Source: Pseudomonadota bacterium
Lineage (GTDB): Bacteria; Pseudomonadota; Gammaproteobacteria; Burkholderiales; Burkholderiaceae_D
Reading direction: 5' to 3'
Assembly: GCA_023391395.1 (NCBI GenBank)
Contig: JAEWBA010000218.1
Coordinates: 1-8,486, forward strand
DNA length: 8,486 nucleotides
Shown: positions 1-6,731 of the stretch, in pieces
Position numbering within the stretch: the first letter of the stretch is position 1
Layout of the letters: each line of letters begins with the position of its first letter
The notes under the pieces: generated by a model
What the model was told of the DNA's origin: nothing
Seen by the model: the letters and a program-made list of their open reading frames with translations, nothing else
Database searches by the model: none
Program-made: the position numbers and the translations under genes

Positions 1-245
1 CGGTTGAAGTGTTCGGGCGCGGCATGGCCTGGCTGGATACCGGTACGCATGAGGCGCTACTTGAGGCAACGCAGTTTGTCGCCGCCATAGAGAAGCGACA
101 AGGCTTGAAAATCGCGTGCCCCGAAGAAGTGGCGTTCCGCAAGGGATATATCGACGCCTCCCAATTGGAGCGCTTGGCGCAAGCTTACGCAAACAGCGGC
201 TATGGCGATTACCTGCTGCGTGTTCTAAAAGATCGGGTGTTTTAG
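1..245 (+). CDS. rmlA: Glucose-1-phosphate thymidylyltransferase RmlA, C-terminal part (5' truncated)
   Basis: This is the last 80 or so residues of RmlA, which joins dTTP and glucose-1-phosphate into dTDP-glucose, the first step of dTDP-L-rhamnose synthesis in the cytoplasm. The reading frame is open from base 3 to the TAG at 243-245. The visible part carries the conserved C-terminal signature: GRGMAWLDTGTH near the start, then RQGLKIACPEEVAFRKGYID, then a YGDYL segment close to the end. E. coli and Pseudomonas RmlA have the same blocks at their C-termini, usually with Tyr where Met stands in GRGMAW. The nucleotide-binding N-terminal part, about 210 residues in a normal protein of about 290, lies outside the window. 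A GTG at 9 is an internal valine codon and not a start. The stop is one base before rmlC, so the two genes are almost certainly co-transcribed. Confidence 0.95.
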   Translation, partial: VEVFGRGMAWLDTGTHEALLEATQFVAAIEKRQGLKIACPEEVAFRKGYIDASQLERLAQAYANSGYGDYLLRVLKDRVF

Positions 246-246
246 C

Positions 247-798
247 GTGAAGATCCTCCCCACCGCTATCCCAGACCTGCTGTTGCTGGAACCGCAGGTT
301 TTTGAAGACGAGCGCGGCTTTTTCTACGAAAGCTTCAACGAGCGCCGCTTCCTGGAATTGACCGGACTATCCGAAAATCTGCGCTTTGTGCAGGATAACC
401 ATACGAGATCGAAACGAGGGGTATTACGCGGCTTGCACTATCAGGTCTGCAAGCCACAAGGCAAACTCGTGCGCGTCATTTCCGGCGAGGTGTTCGACGT
501 GGCGGTCGATATTCGAAAGTCTTCGCCGACGTTTGGCAAGTGGGTAGGCGTCACGCTCTCTGCAGACAACAATCTGCAGGCCTGGATTCCTGCCGGATTT
601 GCGCATGGCTTTCTGACGCTGAGCGAAACGGCGGATGTGTTGTACAAGGTGACCGATTATTGGGCGCCGAAGCATGAGCGTTGCATAGCATGGGACGACC
701 CCATGCTCGGCATCAGTTGGCCATGGTCGGATGTCCCGCGTCTTTCGCAAAAGGACCGGTCTGCAAGTGCGCTTAGAGATGCGGAGGTGTTTGCGTGA
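247..798 (+). CDS. rmlC: dTDP-4-dehydrorhamnose 3,5-epimerase RmlC
   Basis: RmlC epimerises C3 and C5 of dTDP-4-keto-6-deoxy-D-glucose, the third step to dTDP-L-rhamnose. The product of 183 residues has the normal family length and is a single cupin-type domain. Family landmarks are in order: FEDERGFFYESF at about 19-30, QDNHTRS at 49-55, RGLHYQ at 61-66 with the likely catalytic His64, Lys73, the IPAGFAHGF block at 114-122, Tyr133 and Tyr138, and the WDDPMLGISWPW block near 149-160. The C-terminus has the usual LSQKD motif. The start is a GTG one base after the rmlA stop. No ATG fits and no strong Shine-Dalgarno is seen, which suggests translation coupled to rmlA. The TGA overlaps the rmlD start by four bases. 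Nothing looks broken. Confidence 0.96.
   Translation: MKILPTAIPDLLLLEPQVFEDERGFFYESFNERRFLELTGLSENLRFVQDNHTRSKRGVLRGLHYQVCKPQGKLVRVISGEVFDVAVDIRKSSPTFGKWVGVTLSADNNLQAWIPAGFAHGFLTLSETADVLYKVTDYWAPKHERCIAWDDPMLGISWPWSDVPRLSQKDRSASALRDAEVFA
783..787 (+). promoter_or_regulatory. Ribosome binding site of rmlD
   Basis: A GGAGG core lies seven bases before the GTG at 795, inside the end of rmlC. It is the clearest Shine-Dalgarno seen among the gene junctions here and supports the GTG as the rmlD start, since the protein then begins directly with the Rossmann strand MRILLTGKTG. Confidence 0.75.
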
Positions 799-1691
799 GA
801 ATCCTTCTTACAGGGAAAACCGGGCAGATCGGCTATGAGCTGGAAAGGAGCCTCATTAGCGTCGGTGAGGTTTTCGCGCCGGACCGTCGACAAATGGACT
901 TAACGGATACTGCGCAAGTACGAGAGGTGATTCGCATGGTGAAGCCGGATCTGATCGTCAATGCGGCTGCATATACCGACGTCCGGAGTGCCGAACTGGA
1001 TCCGGCTGCGGCTATGCAAGTCAACGCCGTTGCGCCGGCAGTGATGGCGGAAGAGGCTAAGCGCTTAGGTGCATCGATCATCCACTATTCCACGGATTAC
1101 GTATTCGACGGTACTAAGTCGACACCTTATTTGGAAGGCGATATCCCTTGTCCGATAAACCACTATGGAAGAAGCAAGTTGGAGGGGGAAAGAGCAATCG
1201 CGGACTCGGGCATCCCTCACTGGATAATACGAACGAGCTGGATTTATGGAATGCGTGGAAATAATTTCTTGTTGACCATTCTGCGCTTGGCAAGAGAAAA
1301 GGAAACATTAGAAGTGGTCAATGACCAGTTTGGCGCGCCGACTTGGTGTCGCACAGTTGTGCTTGCCACAAAAGACGCCTTACAAGGTATTAGTAAAGGC
1401 AGCATCGCTTCCTCTGGGCAACTATGGCCTAAGGAACTCTCCGGGATTTATCACTTGACCGCTCAAGGTTGTACAACGTGGTACGGCTTTGCGCGCCTTG
1501 CTTTGGAGTTGACTGGTACATGTACAGCTTTACTCCCGATTGGTACTCCCAAAGAGAATGTGGACGTGAAGCGCCCGCTTAATTCGGTGCTAAATTGCGA
1601 GCGCTGGGCCCATACTTTTGGTAAAAAATTGCAATACTGGCAAGTGTCGGCCCAGGAGTGTCTTTTTCAGGACGAAATACTTACGTATTGA
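795..1691 (+). CDS. rmlD: dTDP-4-dehydrorhamnose reductase RmlD
   Basis: RmlD reduces dTDP-4-keto-L-rhamnose with NAD(P)H to dTDP-L-rhamnose, the last step of the pathway. The 298-residue product is a short-chain dehydrogenase of the RmlD type. It has the glycine-rich GKTGQIG at 7-13, the STDYVFDGT block at 99-107 with Thr100, and the catalytic pair Tyr124 and Lys128 in YGRSK. These match Thr104, Tyr128 and Lys132 of Salmonella RmlD. RTSWIYG, GNNFLLTILRLA, NDQFGAPT and the GIYHLTAQGCTTWYGFA substrate-domain blocks follow in the usual order. One deviation is NAAAYTDVRSAE at 56-67, where relatives usually have VDKAE. The GTG start overlaps the rmlC stop (GTGA). From roughly base 1200 the gene is AT-richer than its neighbours: 38% GC at 1261-1320 and 43% at 1621-1680, against about 65% in wbpA and wbpB. 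Confidence 0.95.
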   Translation: MRILLTGKTGQIGYELERSLISVGEVFAPDRRQMDLTDTAQVREVIRMVKPDLIVNAAAYTDVRSAELDPAAAMQVNAVAPAVMAEEAKRLGASIIHYSTDYVFDGTKSTPYLEGDIPCPINHYGRSKLEGERAIADSGIPHWIIRTSWIYGMRGNNFLLTILRLAREKETLEVVNDQFGAPTWCRTVVLATKDALQGISKGSIASSGQLWPKELSGIYHLTAQGCTTWYGFARLALELTGTCTALLPIGTPKENVDVKRPLNSVLNCERWAHTFGKKLQYWQVSAQECLFQDEILTY

Positions 1692-1716
1692 AATACAAAA
1701 CCTATGTATCAATAAG
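1688..1716 (+). promoter_or_regulatory. Possible sigma-70 promoter before wbpA
   Basis: TTGAAA at 1688-1693 matches the -35 consensus at five of six bases. It is 17 bases from AATAAG at 1711-1716, which matches the -10 consensus at only four of six. The element overlaps the rmlD stop codon and lies in the AT-rich 72-base spacer before wbpA, the largest gap between rmlA and the glycosyltransferase gene. It could let the wbp module be transcribed independently of the rml genes. AT-rich DNA yields such matches by chance, so this is only a candidate. No terminator-like hairpin with a T-run was seen in the spacer. Confidence 0.25.
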
Positions 1717-1763
1717 CTGCCGTTGTAGAATCTTGAGTTCTCAAAATTTCACTCCCGACACAG

Positions 1764-3089
1764 ATGCCTACCTCATCGGATTTGAACCAACAAACACTTA
1801 TTCAAAAATTAAACAACAAGTCTGCACTGATCGGCATTGTGGGTTTGGGTTACGTGGGCTTGCCCCTGATGCTGCGCTATGTTGATGTGGGCTTTCGCGT
1901 GTTGGGCATCGATATCGATGCGGACAAGGTCAATCGCCTGAACGAAGGGCAAAGCTATATCGAGCACATTCCCGCCCAGGCGATTGAGGCGGCACGGGCC
2001 AAGGGCTTTGAAGCCACGACCGATTTTTCGCGTGCCGGCGAACCCGACGCCTTGATCATTTGCGTTCCCACGCCGCTGAATGCTTATCGCGAGCCTGATC
2101 TCAGTTTTGTTCTGAACACCACCGACTCCCTGGTGCCACACATGCGGGCCGGGCAGATCATGTCGCTGGAAAGCACGACTTACCCTGGCACCACTGATGA
2201 AGAGCTCAAGCCGCGCCTGGAGTCGCGCGGCTTCAAGGTGGGCGAGGATGTCTTCCTCGTGTATTCGCCGGAGCGGGAAGATCCGGGCAATCCGAATTTC
2301 GAGACGCGCACCATACCGAAGGTGTGTGGCGGTACCACGCCTGCTTGCCAGCAGGCGGGCCTCGCACTCTACAGTGCGGCAATCGACAAGGTCGTTCCGG
2401 TCAGCTCGACCCGGGCCGCCGAATTGACCAAGTTACTCGAAAACATCCATCGCGCCGTGAACATCGGTCTGGTCAATGAAATGAAGGTCATCGCCGACCG
2501 GATGGGGATCGATATCCATGAAGTGATCCGCGCTGCGGCGACCAAGCCGTTTGGCTTCACCGCCTACTATCCCGGTCCTGGCTTGGGCGGCCACTGCATT
2601 CCGATCGATCCTTTCTACTTGACCTGGAAGGCGCGCGAATACGGGTTGCATACGCGCTTCATCGAGCTGGCGGGCGAGATCAACAGCGACATGCCGCACT
2701 GGGTGGTCAGCAAGCTGGCCGATGCGCTCAATGACCGCTCGCGCGCCATCAAGGGCAGCAAGGTGCTGGTGCTCGGCATCGCCTACAAGAAGGATGTGGA
2801 TGACATGCGCGAGTCGCCCTCGGTCGAACTGATGGAGATCCTGCGTGACAAGGGCGCCGAAGTCGCGTACTCGGACCCGCATGTCCCGGTTTTCCCCAAG
2901 ATGCGCGAGCACCATTTCGATCTCAAGAGCGTGCCGTTGACGGCCGAGTCGATTGCTTCCTACGATGTGTTGCTGCTGGCAACCAACCACAAGGCTTTCG
3001 ATTACGAGTTGATCCAGAAGCACGCCAAGCTCGTCATCGATACCCGCGGCGTCTACCTCGAGCCCCTGCCCAACGTTGTCAAAGCCTAA
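1764..3089 (+). CDS. wbpA: UDP-N-acetyl-D-glucosamine 6-dehydrogenase (WbpA-like)
   Basis: This is a nucleotide-sugar dehydrogenase that uses NAD+ for a two-step oxidation of the C6 hydroxyl to a carboxylate. The substrate is inferred to be UDP-GlcNAc because wbpB, wbpD and wbpE follow directly. The family alone would also allow UDP-ManNAc or UDP-GalNAc. The 441-residue product has the NAD-binding GLGYVGLP at 27-34 (Gly27, Gly29, Gly32), the central-helix block [21 protein letters not shown] from about 219 with Lys223, and the active-site GGHCIPIDP with catalytic Cys278. The C-terminal UDP-binding domain has [16 protein letters not shown], a Y-SDPH block and VIDTRG near the end. The length is normal. 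The ATG has no good Shine-Dalgarno; the alternative TTG at 1782 is not better. About 20 residues precede the Rossmann strand, which is acceptable for the family. GC content jumps to about 65% within this gene. Confidence 0.93.
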   Translation: MPTSSDLNQQTLIQKLNNKSALIGIVGLGYVGLPLMLRYVDVGFRVLGIDIDADKVNRLNEGQSYIEHIPAQAIEAARAKGFEATTDFSRAGEPDALIICVPTPLNAYREPDLSFVLNTTDSLVPHMRAGQIMSLESTTYPGTTDEELKPRLESRGFKVGEDVFLVYSPEREDPGNPNFETRTIPKVCGGTTPACQQAGLALYSAAIDKVVPVSSTRAAELTKLLENIHRAVNIGLVNEMKVIADRMGIDIHEVIRAAATKPFGFTAYYPGPGLGGHCIPIDPFYLTWKAREYGLHTRFIELAGEINSDMPHWVVSKLADALNDRSRAIKGSKVLVLGIAYKKDVDDMRESPSVELMEILRDKGAEVAYSDPHVPVFPKMREHHFDLKSVPLTAESIASYDVLLLATNHKAFDYELIQKHAKLVIDTRGVYLEPLPNVVKA

Positions 3090-3103
3090 TCCGGAATTCC
3101 CCC

Positions 3104-4165
3104 ATGCGTCAGTTTCCTCCTCCCATCGTTGACCGAAAAATCCGCTTGGCCCTGGTTGGCTGCGGTCGCATCGCCAAGAATCATTTTGGCGCCATCAAGC
3201 AGCATGCCGACCGGGCAGAACTGGTGGGCGTGTGCGACATCGATCCCAAGGCGCTGGAGGAAGCTGCAGAGGCTACCGGGGCGATGCCCTATGCCAGCCT
3301 GACCGAAATGCTGGCCAAATGCGAGGCGGATGCCTTCATCCTCACCACGCCTTCGGGTTTGCACCCCGAGCAGACCATCCAAGTGGCGGAAGCTGGCCGC
3401 CATGTCATCACCGAAAAGCCGATGGCGACCCGCTGGGAAGATGGCAAGCGCATGGTGGCGGCATGTGATGCGGCGGGCGTGCGCCTGTTCGTGGTCAAGC
3501 AGAATCGCCGCAACGCCACCCTGCAATTGTTGAAAAGCGCCGTCGAGAAGAAGCGTTTCGGCCGTATTTACATGGTCAATCTGAACGTCTTCTGGACGCG
3601 GCCGCAAGAGTATTACGACAGTGCGGCGTGGCGCGGTACCTGGGAATTCGACGGTGGCGCCTTCATGAACCAGGCAAGCCACTACGTCGACTTGATCGAT
3701 TGGCTGATCGGCCCGGTGGAAAGCCTGCATGCCTACACGGCGACCCTGGAGCGGGATATCGAGGTGGAAGATACCGGCGTCATCAGCCTGCGCTGGCGCA
3801 ACGGCGCGCTGGGTTCGATGAACGTCACCATGCTGACCTACCCGAAGAACCTGGAAGGCAGCATCACCATTCTCGGCGAGAAGGGCACGGTGCGCGTGGG
3901 CGGTGTGGCCGTCAATGAAATCCAGCACTGGGAGTTCGCCGAGCCTGACGCCGACGACGAGAAGGTCAAGGAAGCCAGCTACCAGACCACTTCGGTCTAC
4001 GGTTTCGGCCATCCCCTGTACTACGACAATGTGATCAAGGTGTTGCGCGGCGAGGCGGAACCGGAAACCGACGGGCGCGAAGGCTTGAAGTCGCTGGAAA
4101 TCCTCATCGCGACCTACCTGTCGGCGCGGGATGGCAAGCGGATCGCCTTGCCCTTGGAATACTGA
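3104..4165 (+). CDS. wbpB: UDP-N-acetyl-glucosaminuronate 3-dehydrogenase (WbpB/WlbA)
   Basis: This Gfo/Idh/MocA-family dehydrogenase oxidises the C3 hydroxyl of UDP-GlcNAcA to the 3-keto sugar with a bound nicotinamide cofactor, making the substrate for the WbpE transaminase. The 353-residue product has the Rossmann motif [10 protein letters not shown] at 18-27, [10 protein letters not shown] near 85-94, and the family EKP motif at 104-106 with Lys105. The active-site stretch [18 protein letters not shown] contains His193. The C-terminal domain contains [19 protein letters not shown] and [11 protein letters not shown]. Length and motif wording resemble WlbA of Bordetella pertussis and Chromobacterium violaceum more than Pseudomonas WbpB, which is about 316 residues. 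This is judged from memory of the families. The gene begins 14 bases after wbpA with only a weak GGA element upstream, and ends one base before wbpD. Confidence 0.93.
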   Translation: MRQFPPPIVDRKIRLALVGCGRIAKNHFGAIKQHADRAELVGVCDIDPKALEEAAEATGAMPYASLTEMLAKCEADAFILTTPSGLHPEQTIQVAEAGRHVITEKPMATRWEDGKRMVAACDAAGVRLFVVKQNRRNATLQLLKSAVEKKRFGRIYMVNLNVFWTRPQEYYDSAAWRGTWEFDGGAFMNQASHYVDLIDWLIGPVESLHAYTATLERDIEVEDTGVISLRWRNGALGSMNVTMLTYPKNLEGSITILGEKGTVRVGGVAVNEIQHWEFAEPDADDEKVKEASYQTTSVYGFGHPLYYDNVIKVLRGEAEPETDGREGLKSLEILIATYLSARDGKRIALPLEY

Positions 4166-4166
4166 T

Positions 4167-4727
4167 ATGGCGGCGACCATTCATCCGTCGGCCATTGTCG
4201 ACGAAGGCGCACACATCGGTGATGGGACGCGCGTGTGGCATTGGGTCCACGTCTGCGGGGGAGCACGCATCGGCAACGGCTGTTCGCTGGGGCAAAACGT
4301 CTTCGTGGGCAACGACGTGGTCATCGGCAACAACGTCAAGATCCAAAACAATGTGTCGGTCTACGACGCGGTGCGGCTCGAGGATGACGTGTTTTGCGGG
4401 CCAAGCATGGTGTTTACGAACGTCTACAACCCGCGTTCGGCCATCACGCGTAAGGACGAATATCGCCAAACCGTGGTGCGGCGCGGGGCGACGCTTGGCG
4501 CCAATTGCACCATCGTGTGCGGCGTGACTGTCGGCGAATATGCATTTATTGGTGCCGGGGCAGTCGTCAACCGTGATGTCGCCCCCTTTTCCCTGATGGT
4601 CGGCGTGCCGGCCCGGCGCGCCGGCTGGATGTGCAAGTGCGGCGTCCAACTCAAGGGCAAGGGAGAAGTGCGCTGCGACTGCGGTGCCAGTTATCGAATC
4701 GATGAATCCAGCTGTGTGGCTCTATGA
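4167..4727 (+). CDS. wbpD: UDP-2-acetamido-3-amino-2,3-dideoxy-glucuronate N-acetyltransferase (WbpD/WlbB)
   Basis: This enzyme uses acetyl-CoA to acetylate the 3-amino group made by WbpE, completing UDP-GlcNAc3NAcA. The 186-residue product is a left-handed beta-helix of hexapeptide repeats. Isoleucine- and valine-led hexads such as IGDGTR, IGNGCS, VGNDVV and IGNNVK run from about 17 to 60. They are followed by [10 protein letters not shown], then [15 protein letters not shown] with Asn85 at the position of the Asn implicated in WlbB. A second set of turns ends in [11 protein letters not shown] and VGVPAR. After the helix a tail carries Cys156-x-Cys158 and Cys170-x-Cys172, which looks like a small metal-binding knuckle. 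The ATG at 4167 was preferred to an in-frame ATG at 4131 inside wbpB, because MAATIHPSA is the family N-terminus and the spacing is one base. The stop overlaps the wbpE start (ATGA). Confidence 0.93.
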   Translation: MAATIHPSAIVDEGAHIGDGTRVWHWVHVCGGARIGNGCSLGQNVFVGNDVVIGNNVKIQNNVSVYDAVRLEDDVFCGPSMVFTNVYNPRSAITRKDEYRQTVVRRGATLGANCTIVCGVTVGEYAFIGAGAVVNRDVAPFSLMVGVPARRAGWMCKCGVQLKGKGEVRCDCGASYRIDESSCVAL

Positions 4728-5833
4728 CGAACAAGATTGACTTTATTGACCTGAAGACGCAGTACGCTGCCCTCAAGGATTCCATTAACCAAAGAATCCA
4801 GCGGGTGCTGGACCATGGGCAGTACATCATGGGGCCGGAGGTGCGGGAGCTGGAAGAGCGGCTGGAAGCCTATACGGGTGCCAAGCATTGCATCACCGTG
4901 GCGTCCGGGACGGAGGCCCTGTTGATTTCCCTGATGGCTTTGGGCATTAAGCCTGGCGATGAAGTAATTACTACCCCTTTCAGCTTTATCGCAACTGCGG
5001 AAGTTATTGTATTGCTCGGCGCCATACCTGTTTTTGTTGACGTTGAACCCGATACCTGCAACATCGATGCAAGACTGATCGAGCAGAAGATCACCCCGAA
5101 GACCAAGGCGATCCTCCCTGTCTCGCTGTATGGGCAACCAGCCGATATGGATGAAATCAATGCGATCGCAGCGAAGCATGGACTTCCTGTAATTGAAGAC
5201 GCGGCGCAGAGCTTTGGTGCAACTTACAAGGGTAGGCGGAGCTGCAACCTTTCCACCATAGGCTGCACCAGTTTTTTTCCGAGTAAGCCACTTGGCTGCT
5301 ATGGAGACGGCGGAGCAATCTTCACCAGCGACGATGCCATTGCGCAGGCTATGCGCGAGATCCGCGTTCATGGGCAATCCAGGCGCTATGTACACACAAG
5401 GATTGGCGTTGGCGGCCGCATGGACACGCTTCAATGCGCAATCGTCCTTGCAAAACTGGACCGTTTTGAATGGGAAGTGGAGCAGCGTCAACGGGTAGCA
5501 GCGCGCTACGATGAATTGCTAGCGCAAAGTGTGCCGGTGGTTACTGTCCGCCCTGACCGGACCAGCGAGTACGCTCAGTACACAGTATTCGTTGAAGATC
5601 GCGAGAGGGAGCAGCAACGCTTGTTGGATGCCGGTATCCCGACAGCGATTCACTATCCGGTTCCGATGCATCTGCAACCCGCATACGAGCATCTATGTCG
5701 CTCGGACTCCGCTCCGGTATCGGTGGAAAGGGCGCGGACCGTTATGAGTTTGCCGATGCATGCGGATCTAGACAGCAAAACTCAGAACGACATCGCCGCC
5801 GGAATCGTATCTGGTATTCAGACATCAGTATGA
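4724..5833 (+). CDS. wbpE: UDP-2-acetamido-2-deoxy-3-keto-glucuronate aminotransferase (WbpE/WlbC)
   Basis: This PLP enzyme of the DegT/DnrJ/EryC1/StrS family moves an amino group, normally from glutamate, to C3 of the 3-keto sugar made by WbpB. It acts before WbpD although its gene follows. The 369-residue product has SGTEAL at 61-66 for phosphate binding, [11 protein letters not shown] at about 85-95, and [10 protein letters not shown] with Asp159 and Gln162, which contact the PLP ring. The internal-aldimine Lys188 is in [31 protein letters not shown] and [13 protein letters not shown] are later family blocks. Lys188 and Asp159 lie three residues beyond Lys185 and Asp156 of Pseudomonas WbpE, so the site is intact. 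The ATG overlaps the wbpD stop and no strong Shine-Dalgarno is present, so coupling is likely. GC content varies sharply along the gene: about 66% at 4801-4920, 45% in the flanking 60-base blocks, and about 50-53% in the blocks counted further on. Confidence 0.94.
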   Translation: MTNKIDFIDLKTQYAALKDSINQRIQRVLDHGQYIMGPEVRELEERLEAYTGAKHCITVASGTEALLISLMALGIKPGDEVITTPFSFIATAEVIVLLGAIPVFVDVEPDTCNIDARLIEQKITPKTKAILPVSLYGQPADMDEINAIAAKHGLPVIEDAAQSFGATYKGRRSCNLSTIGCTSFFPSKPLGCYGDGGAIFTSDDAIAQAMREIRVHGQSRRYVHTRIGVGGRMDTLQCAIVLAKLDRFEWEVEQRQRVAARYDELLAQSVPVVTVRPDRTSEYAQYTVFVEDREREQQRLLDAGIPTAIHYPVPMHLQPAYEHLCRSDSAPVSVERARTVMSLPMHADLDSKTQNDIAAGIVSGIQTSV

Positions 5834-6636
5834 CCGCGCCGGCAATTTTTGTATTGCTGCCCGCGTACAATGAAGAGGCCTCGCTGCCTGCGCTGCTGCC
5901 AAAGCTTGGCACCGAGTTGGCGAAGAATCCCGGCGGCTACCGCATTATCGTGTGTGACGATGGAAGTCGTGACAGGACGGCGGTGGTACTAGCGGACTTT
6001 GCGCGCCTGCAGCCGATTGAAGTCCTTACCCACAAGATCAATCGGGGGCTTGGCGAAACTGTGCGCGACTTGTTTGAGCGCGCCGCTGAACTCGCAAAGC
6101 ATGGCGATTATATTATTCGTCTTGATTGTGACGATACGCACGAGCCGCAGTTTATCGGGGCCATGCTTGCCAAGATTGATGAAGGCTATGATGTAGTAAC
6201 TGCCTCACGCTTTCAACCGGGCGGCGGACAGATGGGGGTGTCGGGATATCGCGCATTCATCAGCCGCTGTGCGAATCTTTTCATGAAGGTCTTTTTCCCC
6301 ATCCCCGGCATGCAGGAATATTCCTGTGGATTTCGCGCTTATCGGGCGGAGTTGGTGCAACGAGCGATCGGCTTTTACGGCAACAACTTTATCCAGCTAA
6401 AAGGCCTTGGTTTCACGTGTACCCTTGAAAAGCTGGTCAAATTGAATTTGCTCGGCGCCCGGTTTGCGGAGGTACCTTTCACGCTACGCTACGACCAGAA
6501 GCAAAGCGTAAGCAAAATGGTCGGAAGTATTACCACGCTTGGTTACATCGTAATGACCGTGCTATATCATTGGCCATGGGGAGGCTGGCGGCGCAGCTAT
6601 CGCCGCCTGTTGGTCGAGCAGGCTCGCCAGCGCTGA
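5830..6636 (+). CDS. Family 2 glycosyltransferase, dolichol-phosphate-mannose-synthase-like
   Basis: This 268-residue GT-A-fold glycosyltransferase acts on the cytoplasmic face of the membrane. Donor and acceptor cannot be read from the sequence. It starts with the family 2 strand FVLLPAYNEEASL at about 7-19, then the nucleotide-binding DDGSRD at 43-48, NRGLGETVRDLFE, and the metal-binding Asp99-Cys-Asp101 in RLDCDDTHEP. It continues with TASRFQPGG, a block with YSCGFRAYRAEL, and LRYDQKQSVSKM. This order is typical of the DPM1-like branch, which often transfers sugar to a polyprenyl phosphate or to a lipid-linked glycan. There is no multi-span C-terminal membrane domain, only one moderately hydrophobic stretch near residues 235-250. 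The ATG overlaps the wbpE stop (ATGA). A frame open further upstream to 5695 is ignored because it lies within wbpE. A sugar from the wbp or rml pathway is a reasonable donor guess. Confidence 0.88.
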   Translation: MTAPAIFVLLPAYNEEASLPALLPKLGTELAKNPGGYRIIVCDDGSRDRTAVVLADFARLQPIEVLTHKINRGLGETVRDLFERAAELAKHGDYIIRLDCDDTHEPQFIGAMLAKIDEGYDVVTASRFQPGGGQMGVSGYRAFISRCANLFMKVFFPIPGMQEYSCGFRAYRAELVQRAIGFYGNNFIQLKGLGFTCTLEKLVKLNLLGARFAEVPFTLRYDQKQSVSKMVGSITTLGYIVMTVLYHWPWGGWRRSYRRLLVEQARQR

Positions 6637-6657
6637 TCGCGATGTCCGGCCGCTGGC
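6626..6657 (+). repeat. Inverted repeat at the end of the glycosyltransferase gene
   Basis: GCCAGCG at 6626-6632 is exactly complementary to CGCTGGC at 6651-6657, with 18 bases between. The left arm overlaps the end of the coding sequence and the loop holds the stop codon. No T-run follows, so it is not a convincing intrinsic terminator. It might be an RNA stem that protects the upstream message or tunes expression of the amidotransferase gene, or it may be chance. The rest of the 95-base gap (6637-6731) holds only a 16-codon ATG frame at 6642 with no support. Confidence 0.25.
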
Positions 6658-6715
6658 TGAATTGGAAAAGCCGACGCAGGAATCTTGCGTGACACGGATT
6701 CATATCATAACAACT

Positions 6716-6721
6716 AAGAGG
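6716..6721 (+). promoter_or_regulatory. Probable ribosome binding site of the asnB-like gene
   Basis: AAGAGG lies ten bases before the ATG at 6732, a little further than usual. The AAGG directly touching the ATG is too close to serve. The start is fixed independently, because the mature enzyme must begin Met-Cys-Gly with the cysteine as nucleophile. Confidence 0.4.
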
Positions 6722-6731
6722 CTGTCCAAGG

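Noticed and set aside
4131..4166. Earlier in-frame ATG for wbpD at 4131
   Set aside because: It would add 12 residues encoded within the wbpB 3' end, and the family N-terminus fits the ATG at 4167, one base after the wbpB stop.
3086..4180. Long open frame on the minus strand antisense to wbpB (364 codons)
   Set aside because: It mirrors the third-position GC bias of wbpB almost exactly in extent, shows no recognisable family motif, and the + strand protein is a clear WbpB/WlbA. The same applies to the shorter antisense frames in wbpA (2433-3023) and across wbpD (4104-4649).
5695..5829. Upstream extension of the glycosyltransferase frame to 5695
   Set aside because: The extra 45 residues lie inside wbpE and match nothing in the family. 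The ATG at 5830 overlaps the wbpE stop and is followed directly by the first GT2 strand.
6642..6692. Small ATG frame of 16 codons in the gap after the glycosyltransferase gene
   Set aside because: It has no ribosome site and no recognisable product, and it is short enough to be chance.
6703..6708. TATCAT as a -10 box for a promoter of the amidotransferase gene
   Set aside because: It matches the -10 consensus at five of six bases, but no -35-like hexamer lies 16-18 bases upstream and there is no extended -10 TG.
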